Of a stretch of 64,000 nucleotides of DNA, positions 24,301 to 36,820 are shown piece by piece (position 1 is the first letter of the stretch; every line of letters starts with the position of its first letter). Source of the stretch: Opisthorchis felineus (lineage: Eukaryota > Platyhelminthes > Trematoda > Opisthorchiida > Opisthorchiidae). The notes under the pieces were generated by a model. That model had not been told where the DNA came from, searched no databases, and saw only the letters and a program-made list of their open reading frames with translations. The stretch is from assembly GCA_004794785.1 (NCBI GenBank), contig SJOL01006389.1, forward strand, positions 64,625 through 128,624, read 5' to 3'. The translations under genes were made by a program, and so were the position numbers.

Positions 24301-27300
24301 ATAGCATGGACGCATCTAAATCACTGTTCGCCAGAATGGTACATTTACCCAAGCGTGGACACGTTCGCCTGCTCAGAAGCGATGATAAAGTTGCGTCCAG
24401 TGTGTGATCGTGGAGCTACGGTAAACCATACCTCGCCAAGTCACATGTCAGGGGTCGAACTCCCGACAAGGCCAAGGATACGTCCAGCTGATAAGTTCTC
24501 ATAGTGGCGAAAATCCCTTCACACGCTTACCCCATTTGCAGTAGACTAACAGAAGTCATCTCATCCCCGCAGGAGGAGAACTATTCAGAGTGAAGGGATG
24601 TGAGTACAAATTAGTTTCGACTGGGGGAGGTCAAACCTCAGCCGCCCTCGAACTCCCTTCATCGACAGAACAACCGCTGTCCCAGAACCAACACGGATGA
24701 TAATGTGTGAATGACACCCAAACCAGCGCACATACTTGAACTGTGATCAGTATAATATTAGGCTATCTACTGCCAGGATCCTGAGACGAAATATCTCGAC
24801 ACCCCAAAGGCTGGAATCATTGGCTACAGTACTAAAGTAGAAAGGTAAACACGAGCCATAATTTTTTAGACCAGGCTTCTCCCTGTTCATTAAGGACATA
24901 GTAAGTGTACTGACGGCCAACACTGAAATAAATATGTACCAAAGTTGAGTGAACTTATACCCAGGGGGATATCACGCATTTATTTATACCAGCTGTAGTG
25001 TTCGTCCCGGGTTCTGTCTATTGAAGCTGCCTCGGAAATGAAAGACCAAAAATGGGTGAGTTCCATGCGTGAGAATGATTCAACTAATTCATAAATCCAT
25101 GCTAATGAAGGAAGCCCAAGACAAGAGTATTCATCGATAACGAAACCAAAAGACAAGCATACCGGCTTGGATTACCGAATAGTATGAGACGTAAATAGGT
25201 TGGTTTCTGGTGCTTATCTGAAGGCGGGGACTATGGTATGCACGTAGGTGAAGCAGAATCTATGAGAACAGAAACAATAAAGAGTCGTTAACTGCCAGAG
25301 ACATCAAACATCCCAATCGACTTCGTTCCGTTGCTCTGGCCCAACCTATTACTTACGGCAACGTTTCCTCAGGGGCGTTGCAATCAGAGGCTGGACTGAG
25401 CACCTTTAGAACGAACACTGGCTCCTTGTGAATACTAATGTAATAAACCTGTGGACCGTCTCTGAAAGTCACTTCGGGTTTGAAGTTGAGTAAAAGCCTA
25501 GCATTGACTAACACTTACAGCACAACAAACTTGTCCTTTCTGTAGAGGTTTGTCACCCCGAAGTGGCTGTTAAGGAGGTTACCTGTATTTTTTTTTACAT
25601 CGGCTGCATCTTCATTTTGGCCACCTAGAATATTAATATACAACCAAAATGAATCTCCAGGTTTTTCGTGAGTAAACTTAATCTCATTTCCCAGGGAGAA
25701 TGTGCGTCCAATAAGAGTATAGTTTTGATCGGTCTCGAAAATGTGTTCCCCTGAGGTCGAGTACGGACACAGTCAATAATTCACCTTATCGGTCTCTCCT
25801 GTTATGTGTAGCGCACCTGTTGGTGCCAAAGGTTTATCCGCTAGACCAACAACATGCTCATTCATTCTGCTGTGCGATGGTGGAAGCGATGACAAATCCA
25901 TAGTGCTGTCTCGCGATCATTTAATTTGAAAGCACCGCACATCTGTTGTTATCGGAAAGCCCATCGGGCACACACTTCCGGAGAGCTAAGTGGCGGTCAC
26001 TTTTGTGTGCACTTTGTGTGCACGCCTACCTTCAGGGCTTTAAGGCCCAATGTATTATAATTCAGTAGAGTGAATTCCCTAACTTTGTTTTGTCAAGTGT
26101 AATTCAACCATTGCCAACATTGGAGTCGATTGCGCCCCAACAAAATAACTACAGTGTGCATTATTTCCGGAAGCTTTCTGCCAGCTTTCTGCCACCCTAA
26201 GGTCAAGCGATTTGACAATACAGTGCCTAGAGCAGCTACGAACGCCAACACCATTAGAAAGTAAACTCCGACGTGACAGGAACACTAGAGTACAAATTGG
26301 GATTATTGATCCATTCGCAGATGGGGAATGCTTTTCGTTCCTGGGTATACTTGACTGCGGTATCCTTTGATCATAAAGGAATGTGAATTAACAATTCCAT
26401 TAGAGCATCTGCCTGCAAACACTCAAAAACACGAGTCTGTCATGCGTCGCGCCAATTAGAAGTCGCCGACCTCGATAGTCCTTAATTATTTGCCAGATGG
26501 AAAGTCTACCTTCCAAATGTCGCAGTGTAGGAATACAGATAATTTTTTCAGGCTGCCTGTCGTTCGTAAATTCTAGTTCGATGAATGACTGCAAACTTTA
26601 GGCCTTCACAGCCATGACACCCGACATCAGGTTAGTCTTGACAGTCAAAAAATATCGTAATAATATTGACACCTAAGAGGTGAACAACCATAGTTGAACC
26701 TGTGCATTTTCGGCAATGGAGTTTTGAGCAAGAGTGCATCTATCGCTGCACTGCCGGAGTGTTAAGAGAGCACGACGTTGAACTGCCGAACTCACCTTGA
26801 CAGTTAGTTCGGACTATAGCCGCCGGCTTCCTTAAATTCGCCTCAACCTATTGGACGCTCAGGCATGTATAGCTTGTGGTTTCATCAGGGGCAGTATTTA
26901 GTGACCGCCAGGATTCACAATGTCAAATAATGGCTAACCCCGATTAGCCATGACTGTAACCTGTGTGTGGCTGGTAAGCAGGGACGTGGGCCTCCCGTTT
27001 AGCAGTTTCCGTTTATTTCGCACCCAACTTTTTATTTTCTACGCTGAAAGTTGGAATTTTCATGCATTTTTAAAGTTTTGCATTCTTTACTTGAAAACCG
27101 TGGTTTACTGCTTTTTGCATGTCACTATTTGTATCCTGACAGACCTAGTTCCTTTCTGAAAGGATTACTGGCAATCAAAAGAGGTTTTAAGTCAACCTTA
27201 TTTCACCAGTTAATCCAGGGTTGTTACGAATGTGGCCAAACTGATGGTCTTCTTTCTTTACGACGAATGCAGGGAGAAGCAAGCAGCGTGGTCATATAAG

Positions 27301-28879
27301 ACACGTCGTACTTCAGGGAGAATAACAACTCACGTCCGACCTTATCGTGCACAACCGTACGAGCGTAGTAGCCGATACGTCGGTTGAGCCATTTGAAAGA
27401 GTAGTGTATTTTAAGATACACCAGAAATGAGAGAACCATTTGACTGAATAACAAAAACTCTTGGAATTTCCCCCGGAGTTTTCTGAAAATTTAATCAATC
27501 CGCGTTCCTCTCCAAAACAATTCATTTTCTGCAAACTTATCCGTAAACTTCTATCTTCTGTGAAATTCTGGGGAGTTGTATGCCCCACGAATGACGCGGG
27601 TCCTTGCTCTTGGGCGATATTGATCACTAGTTCACCCCTTGGAGCTGGGAGCTCCGACTATTCACTGGCATTCAACTGGCTAGGCAACCTCAGGTCATCA
27701 ATTTGGTTTGGTATTAGCTCAAAAGCTACTCTCTTCGTATCCTTTTGTCCCATACTTTCGGGCCAAGAGGTAACCGGATTGTTCCATACGCAGCTGAGTG
27801 GAAACCACAATTTGTTTCACACATAGGGTTTCATTAATATATTTTGACATAACACGCTAATCTCAAAATGGATGTTAGTCTTCTATCGCTTTGCTTTCCC
27901 TAAAGGGAAAAGAGTAATAAAACGAATCTACTGAGCTGGAAAGTTAACTGGTTATGCGCTGACTATTCAGCTTCCAAAAGGAAGCTGACCACACGATGCT
28001 TCTGAAATCACTGACTGCGTGAATGGTGGTCACCGACGCTCATCAGATAACACGGTTACGGTCATTCGCGGGTTGAAACGTCTGGGAGAAACCCAATTCA
28101 AGCACTGATTGTACTTGTTGCTGTTGCTTGTATCATATTGATTAATAGACTGCTGCACATCCTCACCTCTGCGATAGCCTCATCCAGTGTACTGGAATGC
28201 ACGGGAATGTTTTCTTTGGTTTGAGTTTACTGCCGCCTTCAAGATCCAAATAGATATACCGCTGGCGATAAACAACTTGGTGTTCGTACAATATATCAGA
28301 TATATAGTAGCCTATCACAATGCAAAATAAGCCTCGCCTCCTGGAGCGATTTCTTTCAATATTTTGGCCAAGTGATTATATAGATGTTCACCTCAGATGA
28401 GCTTTATCGAACCCTCCAAACGGTACTGCATGGTCAGGGAACGCATACTATTGTATTTTGTACCCCATTGGTGTATTCCAAAGAGACCCACTTCCATTTA
28501 ACTCGGGTGAGGAAACCTTAGTTGCCGCCTCTTCCATCATATTAAAAAGAGGAAAGTGGATGGTGACCTGAGCTAAAATCCGCCTAATCCACGTATCCAT
28601 ACTGCCAACTTTAGTAGACTGAATGAATGAGATTACCTTGGAGGCCAAGGGCCACGATGGCGGTGACGTTTAACCACCCTGTGTAAGTTTCTTACTTCTA
28701 ACAAGATCGAAGTTGGCTGGGTGCCTCCTTTAACAAAAGCTGAGTGGTACTGGGGACTTACTCGTCCATCTTACTCGTCCCATCTGTGATATTCATTTAA
28801 TGCTACTACGTCAATGGTGAGCGATGCAACCTTGGATAGCCCAACAGCTGAGATGGCCAAGGTATAAACAAGGTTTCCC
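24301..28879. other. No recognisable gene
   Basis: About 4.6 kb with few long frames. A tRNA-B-box-like GGGTCGAACTCCCGAC near 24455 has no convincing A box. A 121-codon frame at 27461-27826 (+) is mirrored by a minus frame and is not recognised. Confidence 0.45.
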
Positions 28880-31450
28880 AGAAACATGAATAAAATTTGC
28901 ACTGGTTGCTGGAACGTTCGGATACTTCTGGACATTGGAAGTATTCTGGACTACCGAATACACGTCGATCGTTGTCCTGGAACACGATCGTAGGGATCTG
29001 ACGGGAGTAGCTTCAAAGTCGGAAGCGCGGGAAGCTCTTTATAGCTGCTCCACTGCTACTCAAATGACAACTCGGACCATAATGGTGTAGCACTGACCCT
29101 CAGGAAATGCGTTCATATTTCCTGGGGGTTAGTTTAAACAAAACCTCGGGACCGGTCACTTTCACCACCACAGTGGCCTATGCCCCGATTTCCTTGTCGG
29201 ATGTCATTCTTATGTCAAATTCCCCAATAAAATTAACCAGGTAGTCCATCAACCCGCCCTGACTGCCGGTGACTGAAATTCGTGTATTCTAGACCATATG
29301 GCGCGTCACATCTCCGGGCGGTACGGCCTGGGACAACAGTGCAAGAGTAGGAAGTGGTCGATATACTTCGCCGAGCTCAACCAGTTGGTTTTCTCCAGTA
29401 CACGCTTCCAACACCCAAAAGGATGCGTACTCACACAGTGTTCGATGACGGTCTTTATTTCCTCATATATAGACTGCATTCCAGCCTAGGTTCGACAAAA
29501 TCCTCAACAGAAGACTGCCCGTTGTTTCACAGGGCCGAAAGTGGAAACAAGTTTGGAGCAGAGCACACACAGGATGAAAAGTCCAGGTTCATTTTGATGT
29601 CCGATGTAAAACACTAACCCTTACGTTGTCCAAAGTAACCTGTTAAGATGAGCCCCGAAAAACGGCTTGACATTTCCGCCCAGCTTTATAGCCAACCCTC
29701 CACTCTTAAATATCTAATCCGTCCTCGTTGAGGAATCACACAGCTTCATATCAGCTATGCAGCAGACTACCTCAACTAATTCAATCGATGCTCCACAACG
29801 TTGCAAAGACAAACCATAAACCAGCCACCGAGGAGCGTGTTCTAATATAATCAGCTTCCATGGTTTAAGTTTTCAGGGTATTATCTTCTTTAAAATGGCT
29901 CATATGCAGCAGTGGCCTCATGTGACCCATGATTTAGAGAAGTTGAGAAGTTGTGTCAAAATTGTACGTGGAGTCAGCAGTATACTCAACAGTCTTTTGC
30001 ACCCCTATCACGGAAATGCTACCGAACTATGAGGAGAAATTAGCTGGACTGACTGGGCATTTTACTTCATTCTTTCATTGCATTCCTGACCGTTCAGGGG
30101 CAATTCTGGATGTGACGGCGTCAGCACCAAACAACCTCGCCTGAGAGCCTCAAATCCAGTACGATTTAGTAGGAATTAATCAGCCTTCTAAAATGGAGAG
30201 TCTTCAGAAGATAGTTTTCCTGTAGAACTGTTCAAATTCTACCTGACAATGGTCCTGGTACACCTACACACGTCGCCGTGCTCAATATGAAATACCGAGA
30301 TGCTCCAGATAGACTGCAATGTTTCGGTTGACTCCCAACACCCAAGAAAGGGGATGATGGATGTCGCAGCACAGATTTATGCTATGCCAATCCTGATCCG
30401 TCAAAATCAGACCAAACCAAGGAAGCTTTGAGTAGGGAAGAGTCTGTGTCTATCAACTGTTCACTCTTAAGGGTCCCAGAATAATGATTCACACTACACT
30501 ATGCTTGATCTCACTGGATTCCGCACCGCCTTTAGCTTGCTTCACATAGAATTTCCTTGACAACTTTGAAAGCTGACAACTGCCAGCTTCTAGCTCTAGT
30601 CAGTTTACGACAGTCATTTAGGACAGTTCGAACTTGAGTATATAGTATGGTTGTCTGCCGTCACTGAAGCTTTTAGACTTCGCGGTCGACTGGGTGATGA
30701 AATGCACGTTAACAGGCCATTTAAGTATCCACATAAGCTCTCTTAAATGGGTCAAATATCTCGATTATATCAATAACGTTATCCTTCTGAGTGATGAGAA
30801 CTCACAACTATAAGTAGTCATCAACCTCGCCAGTCAGTAGCAAAGGCAAGAATGTGCGGACAAGCACACTCTGTCAACAGGGCCGCCAGCTCTCAAGTCA
30901 GTCCTTAAAAAACAGGCATTCTACTTAGAAGTCAGGCAACGCGATTATCCAACTCCCACATAGAAAACGCTAGAAAGATCTGCTTGAGGTTGAACAAACC
31001 CTCATGGAGGTTAGAAATCGGCCTCCTTAGGGAGCATTGTGGGTGCCGTGCTTCAATCCAATCCACAATATTTTGTGCCTGTGAGACCTGCTCTTCGAAG
31101 CCGATGCCTCCAACTACTGGCGCCTACTACGACGCCGTGACTGCCATGAAATTCCACACTTCAATCCCACATCTTCTATGGTTTGGACGTACTGCATAAA
31201 CCAGACTGTTACTGTCACTACTAGCTAGTGCAGGAAGGTGCTGCCCTTTAGGAAGGCAGGTGAAAACATGGAAGTTCACGGCAAACGCTCATGTTAATTG
31301 TCTCCGTCTTAAAGTCTTCAAAGAAAATGAGGAGACGCATGCACTTATCCAGCCACCGCTGGTCATTCTTGGGAAGCAGCAACTGGAGACATAACTGAAG
31401 CCTACTCATCGTCTTGTAAGACACAGGCGCAGTAAGGTAAAGTGCAGTGT
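28880..31450 (+). mobile_element. Strongly decayed non-LTR retrotransposon
   Basis: Plus-strand pieces in LINE order. At 28890-29100 the start of an endonuclease (KICTGCWNVRILLD, like 'TWNVRTL'). At 29298-29480 comes GRYGLGQQC followed by FAELNQLVFSSTRF and FISSYIDCI, matching the GRHGLG...T.F...IDYI pattern of the endonuclease C-terminal half. At about 30740-30800 lies an RT motif-C-like LDYINNVILLSD. At about 30950-31090 is a thumb-like stretch ending in FCACETC, comparable to the LLYGCETW landmark seen intact at 47085-47105. Many stops and frame changes. The endonuclease part is fairly secure; the RT part and the right edge are tentative. Confidence 0.55.
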
Positions 31451-31779
31451 GTCGTCAGGGGTAACAGTTTCAAACTCCAGCTTCAGCAGACGGCTGTATT
31501 TGCTTTGTAATAGGTGTATCGCTTAACAGATATGCGGCAAACTCAAGAACGAACGAAAGATACAACCCAATCAACGACCGTAAGACGGTGCTGGCTTTAT
31601 CCTTTTTCTGAGATATTATATCATATTATATAGTATGCTTTATCCTAAGCTATTGTGCTTTCCGTATATTAGGTTTTGATAGATACACTCAAACTCCAGC
31701 AAAGTAGTCACCCTAGTGACATTTGAATGTAGTATCCAACTAAAATGATCATTTAAATTGTCCTTTATGAGTAGTGAGT
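31451..31779. other. No recognisable gene
   Basis: AT-rich stretch around 31605-31660 with ATATTATATCATATTATATA-type sequence. No gene seen. Confidence 0.4.
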
Positions 31780-32040
31780 CAGTAGGATGTGGTTCATGTA
31801 GATTTTGTTGGAGAATTGGACCATAATTTTGACCATCGAAAGTTGGCTTATTTCACGAGTATTCGTGAAAGAACAACTTACTATAACTCGTGGAATGATT
31901 CTGCGCATGGAACACTCATTACGCACAATAAGTATTTGCTGGTTATGCAGGACCACTGTGTGCCACTTTTGCAGGCAGTTAGTCCTAGCCTTTGGTTGCA
32001 GACTCTGTGTTCCGACCATACAACCTACTTGCTTCCATAA
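31780..32040 (+). pseudogene. Retrotransposon integrase-like fragment
   Basis: A plus-strand frame (stop at 32038-32040) begins VHVDFVGELDHNFD and later reads GTLITHNKYLLVMQDHC. These resemble the start of the integrase core in Gypsy-type elements ('VHVDF.GP' with the first catalytic D, then 'NKY.LVMQDHFTKW'). The remaining catalytic residues are not found and no other element parts adjoin it. A frame on the same strand (31805-32335, 176 codons) overlaps it and is not recognised. Confidence 0.42.
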
Positions 32041-32346
32041 GTACTATCGGACGCTCTTAACAACTGTATGCCGATTTCCTTCCTGTTCTTGTAAACACAA
32101 TTCGAATGGTCCAAGTGCACCAGTAGCAAATCATTCAGCCAGATATTCCACTGGCTTGTCAGGTATAGCCTCGTTTGGAAGCGTACGGGACGTTCCAGCT
32201 CCCATAAGGATAAGTTATCCGATGCATGTGAACTTTCGAACTCGTTTCCCCAAACCAGTGCTCACGTTGTACGGTAGTGGTAAATGCAGTCGATCTTCAA
32301 AGGGTACGAATCTGAAGCTTAATGTTTTGGACTGATTCTGTTCAAC

Positions 32347-32379
32347 ATGTTTTGCCACTGATTGTACGTGGCAAAACAT
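32347..32379. repeat. Perfect 12-bp stem-loop
   Basis: ATGTTTTGCCAC (32347-32358) and GTGGCAAAACAT (32368-32379) are exact reverse complements separated by 9 bases. It is followed by no T-run, and a eukaryotic terminator of this kind is not expected. Function unknown. Confidence 0.85.
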
Positions 32380-34539
32380 TTGTGCTAAAGCATTTAACCT
32401 AACCTACCAAACACTTCACGAACCTACACTAGCGACTAAACAGTATAGGTCATTCCTCCACAATGAACTCACCTCTTTGTCAGCCAGTCACTTGTCGGAT
32501 TGTCGTTTCTCCTGATGTGTTAAAATCACTGTGCCTAAACGCCTAGAAAGTGTTACGTCGATATATAGACTGGCACCACGTCGAGCATACCAAAGTGCAT
32601 TTTTTATAAAATAGCACTTACCCTATTTCCTTCAACGTACTCGTCTAACAGAATCATACGCGACGCCTTAGTCAGACGTAGACAGACTCCACGTTACACT
32701 GGCGTATTTCAGAGATTTGAATTGACCACTGCGGAGCTCGCCATCGTAACCTAAGCAAGTTAACATAGACACTTTTCAGTGTATGTACCTAGTGGGCCTA
32801 TTTTATGGGTTCGTAAAAATGTGTACGCAAAATCGTATCTGATCGACGAACTGAATGTACTGGCCACCGGGTAGATAAAACTCTCTCCCGCTTATAGTCT
32901 CACTTGACGGCAAAGCATGAATATCGCACCAGTCGAGAAAGTGATCATTATGTGAACCGAGGTCGGTAAAGGTTCGAATAGGGTGGAGTCCGAGTTGGAA
33001 CTTCAGAATTATGTTCCACTTTGGGTGAAATTTCGAAGCCCCCCAGGCAATGATACTGGACAGTCGGTTGAAATTTTGTGCCAGTCTGTTTGCCAACGGT
33101 GTTGTGTACAATAATGAATATATCGGCACTGACAGCTCAAATGGCCCATAATGCACAATTTGGGTCCACATGATCTGTAAATTATACCAGTTTCATCTAA
33201 GTTTCTTTTCAACTCGAATGGAAATCTAACACTGCAAGTGAAATTTACCAATTTCGAAGGGACTTCCACATCTGGAAGTGGCACACCGAGCCTCGGCGAA
33301 AGAGGTGGGCGCTTCCAGGAGAGCTTCAGAGTGCTATCAGGAACCGCTCTGTATTAGGCGGGACTTCGCCACTGACACGTCCTTGCAAGCGGCATCCGTT
33401 AGAACAAACACTAAGATATGACAGTGTTGACAGACGAACCACATAAGAAAAAACACGGGAAATTCCCAATATATGAAAGTACTTTTTGTGAGAGGGTCAC
33501 TCACACTAGTTAACTCTTTCAAGGAGTCCGGAAGACAGTTTCGCCGTTGTTACAAGAGATAGGCCGTAAATCTTCCCAGATTGTGTCGTGAAAGACAGTC
33601 GGTCCCAATCGAGACTGTCAAAGATCTTCACCTGCAGCAGCTTACTAGCAGGATGCGAATCCCAGAGCATTTGTAACGATGAAGAAACCGCCTCATAATA
33701 CCGTGTAATGCCAGTTAGAACGCAGTGGTCTCAAGCCACCGGCTATATGCCAAACCAAACCTAAGGACTCAGCTAGGCGAGCTACGTAAGGTTGCTGGTG
33801 GATGAACTAACTATTGAACTCGGGCATGTATTCAGGAGACAATGAGCCACGAAAGTAGCGGACGAAGCTGCAACCGACGGGCTGCCTTTCTTAGCCCATT
33901 CAGCGGCAAAAGATTCACATTTAGAGCGTCATTGCTTTTGAAAGTCATCGTGACGCAAGCAGGCCTTACTAGCTGACGTTTAATCGGGCTGACAGTAGGA
34001 CAACACATGATTTGGTTCGAGCACAGTTCGTCTTCCGTGTGGCCTGTGCAATGAATCTACCTGAGTTACCAGAAATAGCCATCAGCTTGCCGCTGACATT
34101 AGGGGAGCTAAAAAGTCTAGATGTTTCGGTCGACGTTTTTGATGGGTCTATTGCTCAACATCAACCGGCCTAGAGAAACAGACTGTAATCAGATGACCTT
34201 TAGAAGAGAGTGAGACACCGTGAACACGTCAGAATAACTAAGGAAGAATTAGTACATCACTACGTACGTTATTGTCGTGGGATTCAAAGGCAAAAACTCA
34301 ACCTTATACACTCTCCTGATGACTAGATCAAGGTTTCTGCTGTGTACTGTAGACGGTTTTGCAACTCCTATCTCAGTCCTCAGCTTGCTATTCCGCCCAC
34401 TATGGTAAGTCAAAATGCACAGTGGCTTGAGACAGCTCTTTGTGGACATAAAGGGAAATTATTGCAACTGTATTTATGCGGTTATCACAGAATGCTCCAC
34501 AAGGTCACCCTAGAACCTTTGTGAGCGGGCGAAAAGCGT
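32380..34539. other. No recognisable gene
   Basis: Short frames only. A minus-strand frame at 32803-33171 (122 codons) is not recognised. Confidence 0.45.
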
Positions 34540-34760
34540 CGAGATGTAAACGCCCGAACCTGATTGGCTGAAACTCTGACCAATCGGAACATGCCCTGGT
34601 TTTTCCGTAGCCCCCACGTGACATCTGTCCAATCGATGTGATGTTCGGTTATTTAGAGCGCCTGGTCTCCCAACAGACTGACCAAGCACTGTAATTTAGT
34701 GTGATAAACCTTCATTTTAGATGTTGGTGGTTGCGGGATTTGGTAGAATGCATACTCACA
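34540..34760 (+). promoter_or_regulatory. LTR-like promoter stretch
   Basis: CCAAT boxes occur as GATTGG (near 34562), CCAATC (near 34580) and CCAATC (near 34630), followed by a TATA-like GGTTATTTAGA (34647 onward), a CTGGTCTCCCA transcript-start-like region and GTGTGATAAACCTTCATTTT resembling a poly(A) region. The order CCAAT-TATA-R region fits a solo or partial LTR. No coding part of an element adjoins it. Confidence 0.38.
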
Positions 34761-34810
34761 TGACACTCGTTTGAACAATCCTCCTACTGTCCTGGTGCAA
34801 TCATTGTGGC

Positions 34811-35119
34811 GAGTCCACACCAAAAGGGGGAAGGACTATACTCGAGTTTCGTTTTATTAGAGCTCATCAGCAGTGCGTATCCAATGGCCATGCCGGGGTG
34901 TAAACTCCGCACATCTGACATGCGCGAACATGTTCACCTTTTCAGACGTAAAAATTCGGATGAGTCCAGCGTGCGCTGGTGGAGTAGTTGTAAGACGCTC
35001 GCCTAGCATGTCAGATGTGCGGAGTTCAAGCCTCGGCACGGCCATTGGATATGCATTGCTGATGAGCTCTAACAAGAGCGAAACTCGAGTCCAGTGCTTC
35101 CCCCCTTTGGTGTGGACTC
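34811..35119. repeat. Inverted repeat with ~112-bp arms around a tRNA-like loop
   Basis: Left arm 34811-34922 and right arm 35008-35119 are near-perfect reverse complements. GAGTCCACACCAAAAGG pairs with CCTTTGGTGTGGACTC at the outer ends, and CATCTGACATG pairs with CATGTCAGATG at the inner ends. The 85-bp loop carries the start of a tRNA-like sequence that continues into the right arm. Confidence 0.85.
34970..35043 (+). repeat. tRNA-derived sequence within the inverted repeat
   Basis: CGCTGGTGGAGTAGTTGTAAGACGC resembles a tRNA A-box/D-arm, and GGAGTTCAAGCCTCGG resembles the B-box/T-arm about 40 bases later. Acceptor-stem closure is poor, so this is more likely a tRNA-derived SINE head than a tRNA gene. 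Only the B-box half is duplicated in the left arm of the inverted repeat. Confidence 0.5.
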
Positions 35120-36689
35120 ACCAGAATGATTACACCGGGACAGGCGGACGATTGTTCAAACCTTCATTTCTTTCTGCTAGCTAAAACCAATGCGTACGGT
35201 TCCCAGTCGAATGATATGCAAACACATTGACAAATGCAGCTGACTACAATGTAAAAGTATTGTGGCTGGGATAGGCAAACGTCTAAACGGTAGACGAACT
35301 GAGCAATTTTGTTCGGGGGTACATATAGCAATCGAACCAGGCAAAATATTTTAGCCATTGGAAACATTTGGAATGCTGATTTACCAAAATATCCCATTTT
35401 TATTTCTATTGAGAAAGTAGGTCAGTTCGTAGCAGATTGGAGTGGTAATTTAACGACCTGACGCGTGTGATTATGTAATCAAAATTTACTGGGACAAGCA
35501 AAGGAAATTCTGGGTTACAACTGAGGAGAGTCGACTGCTCTCCGTAAGCCCAACAGTTTGGAAAGCTTGTAGCTGACAATATGAGAACATAATAGAAATG
35601 TAAAAGACGCCACTTTGGTTTCGGTTTATCTGAGCTGCAATTCAAACCAGTTCAAGCTATCGAGTGAAAACTACCTAGTCGACCGACATTACCCACAACA
35701 ACAAAAGTACATTGTGAATCTATTATGAAAACAGGAAGTGCTCACTAAGTGGTGATATGGTTTGGAGAACAAAAATGATAGACTTTTTCGAAGTTTTATG
35801 TTTATGAGTGCCAAGAATGAGTTCTGTATTCGAGAAGGAATCAGCGCGAAACTAACCAGGCGTCTGTGTCTTACACCGAGCCCCGTTAACCTACTCATTC
35901 CACCGTTTATGACTAGATAACCACGCGTCGAGGGTTGCTCTTGTTGTTAATAAAACTGTTCCTGATTTCTTTCACCAGCTTTTTTCCCTCAGGTTTTTAT
36001 GGGCTTGTAAAATTTCCCACTGAGCTCGGAGAGCTCGTAGCTCGTAGCTCGGAGGGGAGCTACGTGTCACTTGGAGCCAGACCCAATGTGGACAACAACT
36101 TCAAAATAATCTGAAGCGATAGTTTCCCCGTGCAAAAAAACTGTGTAGGTGAATTCATGCCACTTAAGCAGAGTAGGCATTTCTTATGTGCAGTTACCAT
36201 AGTTGGGACATAACTAAAGGCTTTCGGCACTCAGACACTTATCCGTACCACTTTGTGAAAACTGTCCAAAAATGAACAAAAGCCTGTGCAATACTGATTC
36301 TTCCTTTCGACTATAGTGGTCCAATAGTGGGCAATCCGACAGTTTGGGCTGGCCAAAACAACCTTACCGACGTGGCGAAAACCGAAAGTGTACCAAAGCA
36401 AAATATACGAGCTGTTCGCAGAGTGGCATAATTTATTCCAATTTGAGGTAGATAGTTAACTCAGCCAGCCTTCAGGGGAGCAGCCATAGAAAAGCTGGAT
36501 CAGTTAATCGAATTAGGCGCTACTTAAAACGGACACAGCTGACTATCGGTTCCACAAGAGTGGATTAACAGAGGCGGAATCTGCGAACACAACTGTGGTG
36601 GCTACCTAAAATGGAGGCTACTTAACTAGATTCTGAGTGCATACTGATATAAAAGTTAATGAGTATTTTGATAAATACTTTTCTTGACA
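35120..36689. other. No recognisable gene
   Basis: Short frames only, apart from the small tandem repeat at 36022-36053. Confidence 0.5.
36022..36053 (+). repeat. Short tandem repeat of (GA)GCTCGTA/GGA units
   Basis: GAGCTCGGA, GAGCTCGTA, GCTCGTA and GCTCGGA follow one another, making a 7-9 bp tandem array of about four units. Confidence 0.8.
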
Positions 36690-36696
36690 GAGCACA

Positions 36697-36820
36697 CCAT
36701 TCGTAGGGTTGCTGAGAACTCTTTGAACGTCCACTACCGGCTCCACCCTTCTCAGGGTTCATCAGGTTGTCTTAGTCACTGAGGTTCTATCAATTTTATG
36801 TTCTACTTGAAAACCAACTA
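36697..36820 (-). repeat. Hammerhead repeat, truncated copy (C)
   Basis: Minus strand: ribozyme region 36731-36765 followed on its 3' side by a GTTCTCAGCAACCCTACGA tail (diverged). On its 5' side are remnants of TACAAAATT..GTAGAACATAA (forward TTTTATGTTCTACTTGAAA). In the core, GAAA has become GGAG and the helix II start is altered (CTGATGAA), so it is predicted inactive. The arms are missing. Confidence 0.7.

Noticed and set aside
24430..24490. GGGTCGAACTCCCGAC as a tRNA T-arm
   Set aside because: No A box or acceptor stem at the right distance.
31805..32335. 176-codon plus-strand frame
   Set aside because: Begins at a non-ATG codon and overlaps a frame with integrase-like motifs. No family recognised, so it is treated as a shadow of retroelement remains.
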